In this document: in pieces, positions 8,278 to 16,885 of the stretch
Layout of the letters: each line of letters starts with the position of its first letter
Position numbering within the stretch: the stretch's first letter is position 1
From: MED-G16 sp964467915
Lineage (GTDB): Bacteria; Bacteroidota; Bacteroidia; Cytophagales; MED-G16
Direction: 5' to 3'
DNA length: 64,000 nucleotides
Assembly (NCBI GenBank): GCA_964467915.1
Contig: CAYXSW010000004.1
Location: 23,770-87,769, forward strand
Translations under genes and position numbers: made by a program
Notes under the pieces: generated by a model
Databases searched by the model: none
Seen by the model: the letters and a program-made list of their open reading frames with translations, nothing else
What the model was told of the DNA's origin: nothing

Positions 8278-9282
8278 TTATTTAATGTCCATTACTGTTC
8301 TAAAACCTATATGCATAGAGCCTGTGTCAGGAGTGTTTTTCATTCTCATGGAGTTTCTATAACCTGTACAGTATGATTTACTGCATAAATAACTTCCTCC
8401 TCTAACAACCCTTTTAAGAGCAAAAGGTTCATTTGGATCAAAACTTTTATTTGGACCTTTTGGGTTATCTGATATTTTATTAACTAGAGAAGAGTAATAA
8501 TTATAACTGTAGAGGTCTGAACACCACTCCCAAACATTTCCGGACATATCGTATAGACCATAATTGTTTGGTGGATAACTTTTAACTGGAGCTGTTGACT
8601 CAAAACCATCCATCTTTATGTTATTTTTTGGAAACTCACCCTCCCATGTGTTAGCATATAAACTTAAGTTTTTATCATCTCCCCAACTATAAGTTTTACT
8701 TTTGAGTCCACCTCTTGAGGCATATTCCCATTCTGCTTCTGTTGGTAATCTCCTACCCTTCCATCTAGCGTATTCAACAGCATCAAACCAACTAACATGG
8801 ACTACAGGGTGATTTTCTTTTCCCTCTATAGAAGTACCCTCACCTCCTGGTTGTTTCCAGTTTGCACTAGGAACCCAATCCCACCACTGAGTATGATTAT
8901 TTAAGTTTGATATATTTTCATTTTTTTTAAAAACTAATGATGCAGGAACAAAAACACTCTCATCAGGTTTAGGTGTGTTAGGCGGGAGATCTTTCTTAAT
9001 TTCGTCCCAATCAGGTTTTATTTCTGCAGTAGTTACGTATCCTGTTGCATCTACAAATTCAGAAAATTCTGCATTAGTTACCTCTGTCTCATCTATCCAA
9101 AAAGAATTTACTTTTACTTCATGAACTGGAAGTTCATCAGGATTTGCTTCCTGGCTATTACCACCCATAAAATAGTTAGATCCTTTAATAAACACCATAC
9201 CTGATACATCCTCAAGTTTGGTTTCTTTTTCTTTGCAAGAAAATATTACAATGGACAAGAAAATCATAATAAGCTTTTTCAT
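8278..9282 (-). CDS. Exported formylglycine-generating enzyme (SUMF1 family)
   Basis: This 334-residue FGE-sulfatase domain protein begins with a lipoprotein signal (lipobox IFSC, Cys16). Family motifs are visible in order: GMVFIKGSNYFMGG, DETEVTNAEFSEFV, HPVVHVSWFDAVEYARWKG, RRLPTEAEWEYASRGG, SGNVWEWCSD and RGGSYLCSKSYC. The C-x4-C pair (Cys300, Cys305) corresponds to the copper-binding catalytic cysteines of true FGEs, which oxidise the sulfatase Cys to formylglycine using O2. GldJ/GldK-type SUMF1 lipoproteins are an alternative, but the retained Cys pair and the sulfatase in the same operon favour FGE. It is the first gene of the operon. Confidence 0.9.
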   Translation of the reverse strand: MKKLIMIFLSIVIFSCKEKETKLEDVSGMVFIKGSNYFMGGNSQEANPDELPVHEVKVNSFWIDETEVTNAEFSEFVDATGYVTTAEIKPDWDEIKKDLPPNTPKPDESVFVPASLVFKKNENISNLNNHTQWWDWVPSANWKQPGGEGTSIEGKENHPVVHVSWFDAVEYARWKGRRLPTEAEWEYASRGGLKSKTYSWGDDKNLSLYANTWEGEFPKNNIKMDGFESTAPVKSYPPNNYGLYDMSGNVWEWCSDLYSYNYYSSLVNKISDNPKGPNKSFDPNEPFALKRVVRGGSYLCSKSYCTGYRNSMRMKNTPDTGSMHIGFRTVMDIK

Positions 9283-9360
9283 GATATCTTTTATTTCAAC
9301 TTTTATTTTTTAATTTTCTTATTTCATATTTAATTTAGAATATAAACTAAAATTACTAAT

Positions 9361-9873
9361 ATGAAAAACTTATTCTTTCTATCAATAATTTTATTATTCT
9401 CCTGTAATGAAAAAAATGCAAATTTTGGAGATGTTAAAATTGATGATGATAAATCTATAATGATTCAAAAGGTTTTTGAATCAGTTGAAAATGAAGAAAT
9501 TGAATACCTTAAACAAGTATTCTCTGAAGACCTTGAATTTACTGACCCTAATGGAAATATTTTAAATAAGGGAGAGTTCATAGCAGGAGTTGAAAATATT
9601 TTCGACCTTTTTGATAATATTAAATTTAAGGAATCTCCCTATGAGGATCACGATAATCTAGAGATAGAAACAACTTACTATTCAAATGGCAATGTTTGGA
9701 CATCTATTTGGAGTGAATTTTCTGGAAGAGGAAAATACACAAATGAAATTATTAATTTTCCATTCCATATCTCCTACCAGTGGAAAGGAGGAAAAATCAT
9801 TAGAGAAGTTCAGTTTTTTAGCACTAAAGTTTTTGACGCTGAAAATGAAGCTAAGTCTAAAGTTTTACAATAA
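9361..9873 (+). CDS. NTF2-like (SnoaL-type) lipoprotein
   Basis: The protein has 170 residues with a lipobox (LFSC, Cys15). The mature part has the cone-shaped NTF2-like pattern: helix with QKVFESVENEEIEYLKQVF, then SEDLEFTDPNG and a curved beta sheet with VWTSIWSEFSGRG and WKGGKIIREVQFF. Members of this superfamily are enzymes, binding proteins or domains of unknown role, and no catalytic residues can be named here. It is transcribed divergently from the FGE operon (78-base gap), and its end overlaps the convergent sulfotransferase gene by 9 bases. A periplasmic location is inferred. Confidence 0.7.
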   Translation: MKNLFFLSIILLFSCNEKNANFGDVKIDDDKSIMIQKVFESVENEEIEYLKQVFSEDLEFTDPNGNILNKGEFIAGVENIFDLFDNIKFKESPYEDHDNLEIETTYYSNGNVWTSIWSEFSGRGKYTNEIINFPFHISYQWKGGKIIREVQFFSTKVFDAENEAKSKVLQ

Positions 9874-10506
9874 ATCATAGCTAAATTTTTTTAATTCCCA
9901 AGAATATCTTTTTTTGATAATTGACACTAATTCTTTGTCAAAATATTCTTGGGTTTCTTTTCTTTTATATCCTACATTTTTTTTTATAACATCTCTAATT
10001 TCAGGTAATTTAAGATGTTTAAATAATTTAGGAACTTCTTCAGAAAAATCTTCTAATCTTATCACCTTGTCTACTAATAATTTTCCGTACTCATCTTTTA
10101 TAAAATTTTCTAGAGCATAGGTCCCATATTTTCTCCATTTCTGATGGTCTTTTCCACCACCCCCACTTTTATTAATTTTTGTATTAATGACCCATTTTTT
10201 AAAATCTGGCTTTAAAAAATTTGGGTATCGTTTGTAGATCATCTCATAAAGAGACACTAACTTATTGTAAGGATTTCTTGTACATACTACCTTATAGTAA
10301 TCATCATAATCCCAACCTAGATTTTTAAATATTTTTTTTGTTTCAATTGGTGAAATATGAGTGTAGAAGGGATTTTTTTCTCCTTGTATTTTGGAGTTAT
10401 TATTTACTTTGATTTCAGAGTAAGGATTTAACATTTCTCTAAAACTATCAGATCCAGTTTTAGGATTACAAAAGAAAATAAACTTGTGCTTATGAGAAAT
10501 CCTCAT
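9865..10506 (-). CDS. Sulfotransferase family 2 protein
   Basis: This 213-residue cytoplasmic-looking protein has the two PAPS-binding elements of carbohydrate sulfotransferases: the 5'-phosphosulfate loop FFCNPKTGSDSFR (about 11-23) and the 3'-phosphate element VVCTRNPYNKLVSLYEM (about 75-91). The length fits the single-domain Sulfotransfer_2 family, which transfers sulfate from PAPS to sugar hydroxyls. Since it lacks a signal it should act on a cytoplasmic glycan precursor or small molecule. It lies close to the sulfatase operon but is a separate leftward unit. Its 5' end is 55 bases from the divergent DUF885-like gene. The acceptor is unknown. Confidence 0.82.
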   Translation of the reverse strand: MRISHKHKFIFFCNPKTGSDSFREMLNPYSEIKVNNNSKIQGEKNPFYTHISPIETKKIFKNLGWDYDDYYKVVCTRNPYNKLVSLYEMIYKRYPNFLKPDFKKWVINTKINKSGGGGKDHQKWRKYGTYALENFIKDEYGKLLVDKVIRLEDFSEEVPKLFKHLKLPEIRDVIKKNVGYKRKETQEYFDKELVSIIKKRYSWELKKFSYDLL

Positions 10507-10561
10507 CTCACAAAATAAAACAATTTATATTTACTTATAGTTAAATTATTAAGTTAGTAAA

Positions 10562-12184
10562 ATGAGAACATTTATTATTCTATTATTCGTACTTGGATGT
10601 AATACAAAGGAAAATTATAAACTAAATAGTGAATTTGAATATAAAGATTTAGTTAACCTGTTTAATGATTGGAGAGAGTTTGAATCACCTCCACTTCTTG
10701 ATGGTGCACCTGACTACACAAGAGAAAGATTCAAAACCGATCACAATAGCTTTATAGCATTAAAAAATAGACTTAATTCTTTTGATATTAACAAGTGGTC
10801 AGTAAGCGAGCAGATAGATTGGCATGTAGTAAGAGCTGAAATGAATGGTTATGATTTTAATTATAGAGTGTTAAGACCTTGGGAGAGAGACCCTGCTTTC
10901 TATCAGACATTATGGATGAATCAGAGTGACGTTCCAGCTCACGAAGGCCCAACAAATCACGGAGTACTTGAGTTTTGGATGTATGATTTACCTCTTGACC
11001 CAGACTCTGAAAAAAAATTCATAAAAGAGTTAAAATCAATTACTCCATTTTTATATCAAGCTAGGACAAACTTAATAGGTAATGCAAAAGAACTTTGGAT
11101 AGCTGGAATTCAAAATTTAAGACAGCAGAGAGATAATTTAATTGTTGTGAGATCTAAATTAAATTTAGCATCTGACCATGAGATTAATAAAGAAATAAAG
11201 AATGCAATTAATTCAACTGAAAAGTTTATTGTATGGTTAGAAGAGGAATCATCTAAAAAAACTGGGGCATCAGGTATAGGTAAAGAAAATTACACCTGGT
11301 ACCAACAAAATGTACACCTGCTACCAATGACATGGGAGGATGAGGTGAGACTTTTACAAAGAGAACTTGATAGGGCTTGGGCATCTTTAAAGTTAGAGGA
11401 ACATAATAATAGAAACCTCCCTGAACTTTCACCTACAAACTCACCAGAAGATTTTAAAAAATTAACAGAAGAAGGAGTTAGAAGGTTTGTAGACTTTATT
11501 AGAGATAAAGAAATTATGCCTTTCAAAGAAAATATGGAACCAGCACTGAGAGAACACATGGGAAAATATGTTCCTGAAAACGAAAGAAACTTTTTTAATA
11601 TAGGTCTTCATCTTGACCCATTACCTTTGTATTCTCATTTTGTTCATTGGTTTGATTTAGCAGAGATGAGAGATAATCCACATGAAAGCCCTATAAGAAG
11701 GGGTGCTCTTCTTTATAATATCTTTGACACTAAAAATGAGGGTATTGCCACAGGAGTTGAGGAAATGTTTATGCATGCCGGTCTATATAATGATAGCCCT
11801 AGGTCAAGAGAAATTGTCTGGATAATGATTGCACAGAGAGCTGCAAGAGGACTTGGATCGTTATATGCTCACGCCAATGAAATGACAATGGAAGAAGCTG
11901 GTGGTGTTCATGTTAAGTGGACCCCAAGGAGGTGGATGAACAGAGAACCACACCTCCTTAAATTTGAACAACACCTATATTTAAGACAACCTGGATATGG
12001 AACATCATACATAACAGGAAAATATATGGCAGAAAAAATTGTAGCAGAGTATGCTGAAAAACTTGAGAAAGAAAACAAAGAGTTTACTTTAAAAGATTTC
12101 TTCAAAAAATTTAATGATGCTGGTAATATTCCAATAAGTCTTGTGCGATCTGAGATTCTTGAAAAAGTTCCGATAATAAGATGA
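10562..12184 (+). CDS. DUF885-like lipoprotein with altered metal motif
   Basis: The 540-residue lipoprotein (lipobox VLGC, Cys13) resembles the DUF885 family of putative zinc peptidases in its C-terminal half. It has an EGIATGVEEMFMHAGLYND segment matching the family's EGWALYAE...E.G.Y.D pattern, and RQPGYGTSYITGK matching its P...SY..G region. The usual HExxPGH metal motif appears to be replaced by H374-E-S-P-I-R, so the second His is missing and catalysis is uncertain. The N-terminal half is mainly helical. It starts at ATG 10562. It could be an inactive or re-specialised member, and the family assignment rests on motif recall only. Confidence 0.6.
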   Translation: MRTFIILLFVLGCNTKENYKLNSEFEYKDLVNLFNDWREFESPPLLDGAPDYTRERFKTDHNSFIALKNRLNSFDINKWSVSEQIDWHVVRAEMNGYDFNYRVLRPWERDPAFYQTLWMNQSDVPAHEGPTNHGVLEFWMYDLPLDPDSEKKFIKELKSITPFLYQARTNLIGNAKELWIAGIQNLRQQRDNLIVVRSKLNLASDHEINKEIKNAINSTEKFIVWLEEESSKKTGASGIGKENYTWYQQNVHLLPMTWEDEVRLLQRELDRAWASLKLEEHNNRNLPELSPTNSPEDFKKLTEEGVRRFVDFIRDKEIMPFKENMEPALREHMGKYVPENERNFFNIGLHLDPLPLYSHFVHWFDLAEMRDNPHESPIRRGALLYNIFDTKNEGIATGVEEMFMHAGLYNDSPRSREIVWIMIAQRAARGLGSLYAHANEMTMEEAGGVHVKWTPRRWMNREPHLLKFEQHLYLRQPGYGTSYITGKYMAEKIVAEYAEKLEKENKEFTLKDFFKKFNDAGNIPISLVRSEILEKVPIIR

Positions 12185-12365
12185 TTATATTGATGTAAGT
12201 GATGAAGAAGGATACCTATTAACAATTGGAATATGATATTTGACAGTATTTTTTTTGAGTATGTTTCACCTAAAATAAAATACCCTCATTCTTAAAGCCT
12301 AAGAACTCTCTTTTTGAATTTTTCACAGATAGTTGTAGATTTATTTTTTAAGTAAATATTACAAA

Positions 12366-12758
12366 ATGAAAATAATAATAACAACATTAATGCTTACTTG
12401 CTTTAATTTGAATGCTCAGCAAGGCTTTGTTATGTTTAATCAAAATAAAGTTGAGTTTGCAAATCAAAATAAGGCATATAAATTATTTGATAACTATTTT
12501 AATCCTGTATGGGACCAATTAGTCGATGAAGGTATGGTAATATCATACTCAATGATGACTCATGGTTGGGGAGATGAGTGGAATTTAAATTATATGATTG
12601 TTACTGAGAGTCACGAAGCATTTTTAAAAGCATGGGCAGAAGGTTTTAAAAGAATAAGAAATACTATGCCACAAGAAAAATGGAATGAACTAATGAAATA
12701 TACATTAGAACATAAAGACAACCTATATTCTCTTAGGCATCATTATTCTGGCAAATAA
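12366..12758 (+). CDS. Small secreted protein of unknown function
   Basis: The protein has 130 residues with a short cleavable signal (MKIIITTLMLTCFNLNAQ). The mature part is rich in aromatic residues and has alternating helix and strand, with SYSMMTHGWGDEWNLNYMIV and ESHEAFLKAWAEGFKRI; a ferredoxin-like (dimeric alpha/beta barrel) fold is possible. I do not recognise a named family. It stands alone between the DUF885-like gene and a terminator shared with tRNA-Glu, so it is probably a single-gene unit. Confidence 0.65.
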   Translation: MKIIITTLMLTCFNLNAQQGFVMFNQNKVEFANQNKAYKLFDNYFNPVWDQLVDEGMVISYSMMTHGWGDEWNLNYMIVTESHEAFLKAWAEGFKRIRNTMPQEKWNELMKYTLEHKDNLYSLRHHYSGK

Positions 12759-12773
12759 TTTATAAGATGAAAT

Positions 12774-12800
12774 AAAAAAACCCATCTTTTGATGGGTTTT
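12774..12800. terminator. Bidirectional intrinsic terminator
   Basis: A run of A precedes a perfect six-base-pair hairpin, CCCATC-TTTT-GATGGG (12781-12796), followed by TTTT. With A and T tracts on both sides it can terminate both the rightward small secreted-protein gene and the leftward tRNA-Glu. It is the only convincing Rho-independent terminator seen in the window. Confidence 0.8.
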
Positions 12801-12808
12801 AAAGGTTG

Positions 12809-12880
12809 CAGTCCCTAGGGGAATCGAACCCCTGTTTCCAGGATGAAAACCTGGCGTCCTAACCCCTAGACGAAGGGACC
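12809..12880 (-). tRNA. tRNA-Glu (anticodon TTC)
   Basis: The minus strand folds into a cloverleaf: acceptor stem GGTCCCT / AGGGACT with one G-T pair, anticodon stem CCAGG / CCTGG, loop TTTTCAT with anticodon TTC, and T loop TTCGATT. The discriminator is G. The 3' CCA is not encoded (the following bases are CAACC). A strong -7 element lies just upstream and a terminator just downstream, so this is an independent unit. Confidence 0.95.
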
Positions 12881-12890
12881 TTTTGTGGTG

Positions 12891-12898
12891 CAAATATA
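12891..12898 (-). promoter_or_regulatory. -7 promoter element for tRNA-Glu
   Basis: CAAATATA on the plus strand reads TATATTTG on the minus strand, an exact TAnnTTTG match. It lies 10 bases upstream of the tRNA 5' end, which places the start of transcription within a few bases of the mature RNA. No clear -33 TTTG is seen. Confidence 0.65.
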
Positions 12899-12958
12899 AT
12901 CTAGTACTTAAAAAATCATAAAAATTTTAAGGAAAATTAATTTGTTAACATTTAATTG

Positions 12959-12989
12959 TTTGATTTGAAAAGATTCATATATAGTTTTG
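12959..12989 (+). promoter_or_regulatory. gap promoter (Bacteroidota -33/-7)
   Basis: TTTG at 12959-12962 is followed after 19 bases by TAGTTTTG at 12982-12989, matching the Bacteroidota consensus TTTG-N(17-23)-TAnnTTTG. The start codon at 13011 is 21 bases past the -7 element, giving a short leader without a Shine-Dalgarno sequence. Confidence 0.75.
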
Positions 12990-13010
12990 CAAAAAATCTA
13001 ATATTTAATC

Positions 13011-14021
13011 ATGAATAAAATAAATATCGCAATTAATGGATTCGGAAGAATAGGAAGACTAGTTTTTAGAGCCGCTGTTGATAATCCTAATATAGAAATT
13101 GTTGGAATAAATGACCTAATTGACGCTAATTACATGAGTTATATGTTAAGATATGATACAACTCATGGAAGATTTGATGGTGAAGTTAGTGTTGAAGGTA
13201 AAGATCTTGTGGTAAATGGAAAAAAAATTAGAGTTACAAGTGAAAAAGATCCCGCAAATATAAAATGGAGTGATATTAATGCTAAATATGTAGTAGAGTC
13301 TACTGGTCTATTCCTAACTAAAAATTCAGCAGCCGGACATATTTCCTCTGGAGCTAAAAAAGTTGTTATGTCGGCACCATCAAAAGATGATACCCCAATG
13401 TTTGTTATGGGAGTAAATAATGAGAGTTACTCTAATGGAATGAATTTCGTATCAAATGCCTCTTGTACTACTAATTGTCTTGCACCATTAGCAAAAGTTT
13501 TAAATGATAATTTTGGTATTGAAAGTGGGCTAATGACTACAGTTCATGCAGCAACTGCGTCTCAAAAAATAGTTGATGGGCCATCAACTAAAGACTGGAG
13601 AGGTGGAAGGGCAGCATTCTCAAATATTATACCATCATCTACTGGTGCTGCGAAAGCAGTAGGAAAAGTAATTACTAGTTTAGATGGAAAATTAACAGGA
13701 ATGGCTTTTAGAGTTCCTACCGTTGACGTCTCAGTTGTTGATTTGACGGTTAATTTAAATAAAGAAACTACATACGAAGAAATTTGTAGTGCAATGAAAA
13801 AAGCATCAAAGAACGAATTAAAAGGAGTACTTGGGTATACTGATGAAGCAGTTGTGTCAACAGATTTTATTGGAGACTCAAGAACGTCTATATTTGATGC
13901 TGGTGCAGGAATAATGCTAAATAGTAAATTTGTGAAATTAGTTAGTTGGTATGACAACGAGTGGGGTTACTCATCTAAAGTTGTTGAATTAATTAAATTC
14001 ATGGAGTCTAAAGAAAATTAA
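13011..14021 (+). CDS. gap: Glyceraldehyde-3-phosphate dehydrogenase
   Basis: This 336-residue type I GAPDH catalyses NAD-dependent oxidative phosphorylation of glyceraldehyde 3-phosphate in glycolysis. The Rossmann motif INGFGRIGR (8-16), Asp35 (NAD preference), the catalytic SCTTNC with Cys152, and the TVHAATASQ His segment are all intact. It has its own strong promoter and a short leader, as expected for a highly expressed gene. Its stop codon interlocks with that of the convergent pncA (TTAA, 4-base overlap). pfkA and pyk elsewhere in the window supply other glycolytic steps. Confidence 0.98.
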   Translation: MNKINIAINGFGRIGRLVFRAAVDNPNIEIVGINDLIDANYMSYMLRYDTTHGRFDGEVSVEGKDLVVNGKKIRVTSEKDPANIKWSDINAKYVVESTGLFLTKNSAAGHISSGAKKVVMSAPSKDDTPMFVMGVNNESYSNGMNFVSNASCTTNCLAPLAKVLNDNFGIESGLMTTVHAATASQKIVDGPSTKDWRGGRAAFSNIIPSSTGAAKAVGKVITSLDGKLTGMAFRVPTVDVSVVDLTVNLNKETTYEEICSAMKKASKNELKGVLGYTDEAVVSTDFIGDSRTSIFDAGAGIMLNSKFVKLVSWYDNEWGYSSKVVELIKFMESKEN

Positions 14022-14608
14022 ATTATAACTATTCCTTTCAGTCTCATCTCATCAATAGCATCTTCTATACCATTTTGACTTAACCCTTTAGTGCAACTCA
14101 CAATTATTCTAGCACTAAAACCTTCTTGAATAGCATCTAATGCAGTATATTTTACACAGTACTCAGTTGCTAAACCAACACAGTCTAGTTTATCAATTCT
14201 TTTATCTTTCAAGAAATTAGATAATTCTGTAGAGGTATCCTTTGCATTATCATTAAATCCACTGTAACTGTCAACATCACTATCAGTCCCTTTATAAATT
14301 ATTTTATCAATTTTATTACAATTTAATTCTTTGGGAAATTTTGCTCCATGTGAATCTTGAATACAATGATCTGGCCATAAAATTTGATTAAATCCATTAA
14401 CATTAATTAAATCTCCAACATTTTTTCCTTCATGATTTGATGCAAAGCTCACATGATTTTCTGGGTGCCAATCCTTTGTAGCTATGACAAGATCATAATT
14501 GCTAATTATTTCATTAATTTTAGATATAATTAGATCACCTTCCTTAACTTCTAATGAACCTCCAGGAAGAAAGTCATTCTGAATATCAATTATAAGTAAA
14601 GCTTTCAT
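14018..14608 (-). CDS. pncA: Nicotinamidase
   Basis: This 196-residue isochorismatase-fold enzyme hydrolyses nicotinamide to nicotinate. The catalytic triad is visible: Asp8 (IIDIQNDF), Lys in IYKGTD, and Cys151 in ATEYCVKYT. The metal-binding segment DWHPENHVSFASNH is also present. It overlaps pncB by 4 bases (start within the pncB stop), so the two consecutive NAD-salvage steps are translationally coupled. It is the last gene of the lolD-type ATPase / EamA / pncB / pncA operon. Confidence 0.95.
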   Translation of the reverse strand: MKALLIIDIQNDFLPGGSLEVKEGDLIISKINEIISNYDLVIATKDWHPENHVSFASNHEGKNVGDLINVNGFNQILWPDHCIQDSHGAKFPKELNCNKIDKIIYKGTDSDVDSYSGFNDNAKDTSTELSNFLKDKRIDKLDCVGLATEYCVKYTALDAIQEGFSARIIVSCTKGLSQNGIEDAIDEMRLKGIVII

Positions 14609-16059
14609 TTTCTTAGCATAAGAATCATCTTTTGTTTCTCTAAAAATAAATTCTCTTCAATTCCTACAGGATAGGTATGCGGGTTATTTAATCTTTTATG
14701 GGAATTATCTAATAGCTCTAAGTCATTACTTAATTTCTCTTTTATATGTTCAATTGAAGGATTTTTATAGATAAGTTTTCCTTTTTTAAAAATTGGAATT
14801 AATAAATTTTCCATAATGTAGTTTTTATTAAAAACTTTCTTTCTAGTTGAATCATTAGGATCAATCATTTTAAATTTTTCTACTTTTGAGTTTTTTTCAT
14901 ATATCATATCACCGAAAAATTTATTTTCTTTTCTAAATCTCATTACCTGATTAATTCCTGGGTTATTTATTTTTATTTTTTGTTCAGATAGTTTTATTTT
15001 TTTCTCCCATTCATTGCTATCATTTTTTAAGGCAGTTAGCTTATATACAGCCCCGAGAGATGGATTATCATATGCTGTAACTAATTTTGTTCCTATGCCC
15101 CAAATAGAAATTTTAGCTTTTTGATTTTTAAGACTTTCAACTAAAAACTCATCTAAATCATTACTTGCAATAATATTTACATAATCCAGATCTTCATTAT
15201 CTAGTTTTTTTCTTGCTTTCTTACTTAAGTAAGCTAGATCTCCAGAATCAATCCTAATACCTAAGAGTTTTTTATCCAATTTTTCTAATTCTTTAGCTAC
15301 AACTATCGCATTATTAATGCCTTCCATAGTATTAAATGTGTCAACCAGTAAAACAGAATTATCGGGCATTATATCAGCATAGTTTCTAAATGACTCCAAC
15401 TCACTATCAAAAGCAAGGACCCAACTATGAGAATGAGTGCCACTCACTGGAATATTAAAGATTTTACCAGCTAAAACATTTGATGTGTTAGTACAACCAC
15501 CTATATAAGATGCCCTACTCGCAGACAAAGATCCATCTATCCCTTGTGCTCTCCTTAGACCAAACTCAAGAATGGGATCACTTTTAGCACTATATTTCAT
15601 CCTAGAAGCCTTAGTAGCAATCAGAGTGTTAAAATTAAAAATATTAATTATAGCTGATTCTACTAACTGACACTGATAGATTGGTCCCTTAACATTTATT
15701 ATAGGTTCATTTGAAAATATAATCCTACCCTCCTCTATTGCATCTACATCACATGAAAATTCAAATTGTTTTAAAAATTTCAAAAATTTATTTTCAAATA
15801 ATTTCGATCCATTTTGAGACTTTAATGATTTTAAATATTTGATATCTGAATCTGAAAATTTTAAACTATTTAAATAATCAACTATAAACTCTAATCCAGA
15901 ACAAACAGCATATCCAGAATTGAATGGGTTTTTTCTAAAGAAAACACTAAAATTAGATTCTCTTAAATGAATATTTTTTTTCCAGTATCCATAAGACATT
16001 GTTAATTGATATAGATCAGTCAATAGAGAAAAGGACGTATTATATATTTTGTTTATCAC
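14605..16059 (-). CDS. pncB: Nicotinate phosphoribosyltransferase
   Basis: This 484-residue enzyme converts nicotinate and PRPP to nicotinate mononucleotide, the step after PncA. The N-terminal LLTDLYQLTMSYGYW and the central EFGLRRAQG, RASYIGGCTNTSNVLAG and SGTHSHSWV motifs are characteristic of the family, including the His that becomes phosphorylated. The only start that retains the conserved N-terminus is a GTG at 16059, overlapping the EamA gene by 20 bases. It is slightly longer than the E. coli enzyme, like other Bacteroidota NAPRTases. Confidence 0.95.
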   Translation of the reverse strand: MINKIYNTSFSLLTDLYQLTMSYGYWKKNIHLRESNFSVFFRKNPFNSGYAVCSGLEFIVDYLNSLKFSDSDIKYLKSLKSQNGSKLFENKFLKFLKQFEFSCDVDAIEEGRIIFSNEPIINVKGPIYQCQLVESAIINIFNFNTLIATKASRMKYSAKSDPILEFGLRRAQGIDGSLSASRASYIGGCTNTSNVLAGKIFNIPVSGTHSHSWVLAFDSELESFRNYADIMPDNSVLLVDTFNTMEGINNAIVVAKELEKLDKKLLGIRIDSGDLAYLSKKARKKLDNEDLDYVNIIASNDLDEFLVESLKNQKAKISIWGIGTKLVTAYDNPSLGAVYKLTALKNDSNEWEKKIKLSEQKIKINNPGINQVMRFRKENKFFGDMIYEKNSKVEKFKMIDPNDSTRKKVFNKNYIMENLLIPIFKKGKLIYKNPSIEHIKEKLSNDLELLDNSHKRLNNPHTYPVGIEENLFLEKQKMILMLRK

Positions 16060-16885
16060 TCCTAAATAAAATCACATTTAATACAACACCAAAAGTTACA
16101 AGAAACATACCTAAGTATACCAATGTTTCAAAACTTTCATTAAAATAAATATTACCTATAGCTATAACAAATAAAATCTCAACATAGGAAATAATAGATA
16201 CTTTAGAAACTTCTGAAGATTGAAATGCTCTTGTCATAAAATATTGAGCAAATTGAGTAAAAACTCCGATACCTAAAAGAATAAAATAATCATAATATGA
16301 TGGCGTCACCCAATTAAAGTAGCTAAGTAGTGCTCCCACTGGACAAGCTATCATAGGAAAATAAATCATTAAAACTAAAGATTTTTCTTTGTCTTTAAGA
16401 TATCTAATAATAGTATACGCAAAAGCAGCTAAAAGACTACCTGATATACCAATAGTAATATATTTTACTGTTACACGAGAATCATAACCTTGTATGAGCA
16501 AAATTCCAACAAATGCAACTAGTAATAATATCCATTGAATATTGGTCATCTTTTCTTTTAAAATCATAACCCCAACTAAAGATGTAAAAAGAGGTGTGAG
16601 ATAAATTAGAGTTGAAGCTGTAGCTAGAGGAATTTCCTGTAATATTACAAAATAGAGATACAATGCAATTGTACCAAAAATACCTCTAAGTGTAAGTAAT
16701 ATTCTATTGTTTCCTAAAATATTATAACCCTTTCTTTTAAGTAAAAAATATGTGATCAAAAAAGATATAAGACACCTAAAAAAAACTATTTCCATAGCAG
16801 GAATATGAGGTAATAACTTAACCCCAATCTTCACAACCATAAAAAATATAGTTGCAAAAAACATAAAATATATCCCCTTATTCAA
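16040..16885 (-). CDS. EamA-family (DMT) transporter, TTG start
   Basis: The protein has 281 residues with about ten transmembrane helices arranged as two EamA repeats (about 5-130 and 145-275). Motifs include PAMEIVFFRCLISF and the second-repeat start LLAAFAYTIIRYL. DMT members export or import metabolites; the substrate cannot be deduced. The best start is a TTG at 16885 giving MNKGIYFMFFATIFF, matching homolog N-termini; an ATG at 16864 is the alternative. The TTG overlaps the stop of the upstream ABC ATPase gene. Its location between an ATPase and pncB could hint at vitamin transport, but this is weak inference. Confidence 0.85.
   Translation of the reverse strand: MNKGIYFMFFATIFFMVVKIGVKLLPHIPAMEIVFFRCLISFLITYFLLKRKGYNILGNNRILLTLRGIFGTIALYLYFVILQEIPLATASTLIYLTPLFTSLVGVMILKEKMTNIQWILLLVAFVGILLIQGYDSRVTVKYITIGISGSLLAAFAYTIIRYLKDKEKSLVLMIYFPMIACPVGALLSYFNWVTPSYYDYFILLGIGVFTQFAQYFMTRAFQSSEVSKVSIISYVEILFVIAIGNIYFNESFETLVYLGMFLVTFGVVLNVILFRSDKQNI

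Noticed and set aside
12289..12305. Hairpin TTCTTA-AAGCC-TAAGAA after the DUF885-like gene
   Set aside because: Only six weak pairs and the T run is displaced; not convincing as a terminator.
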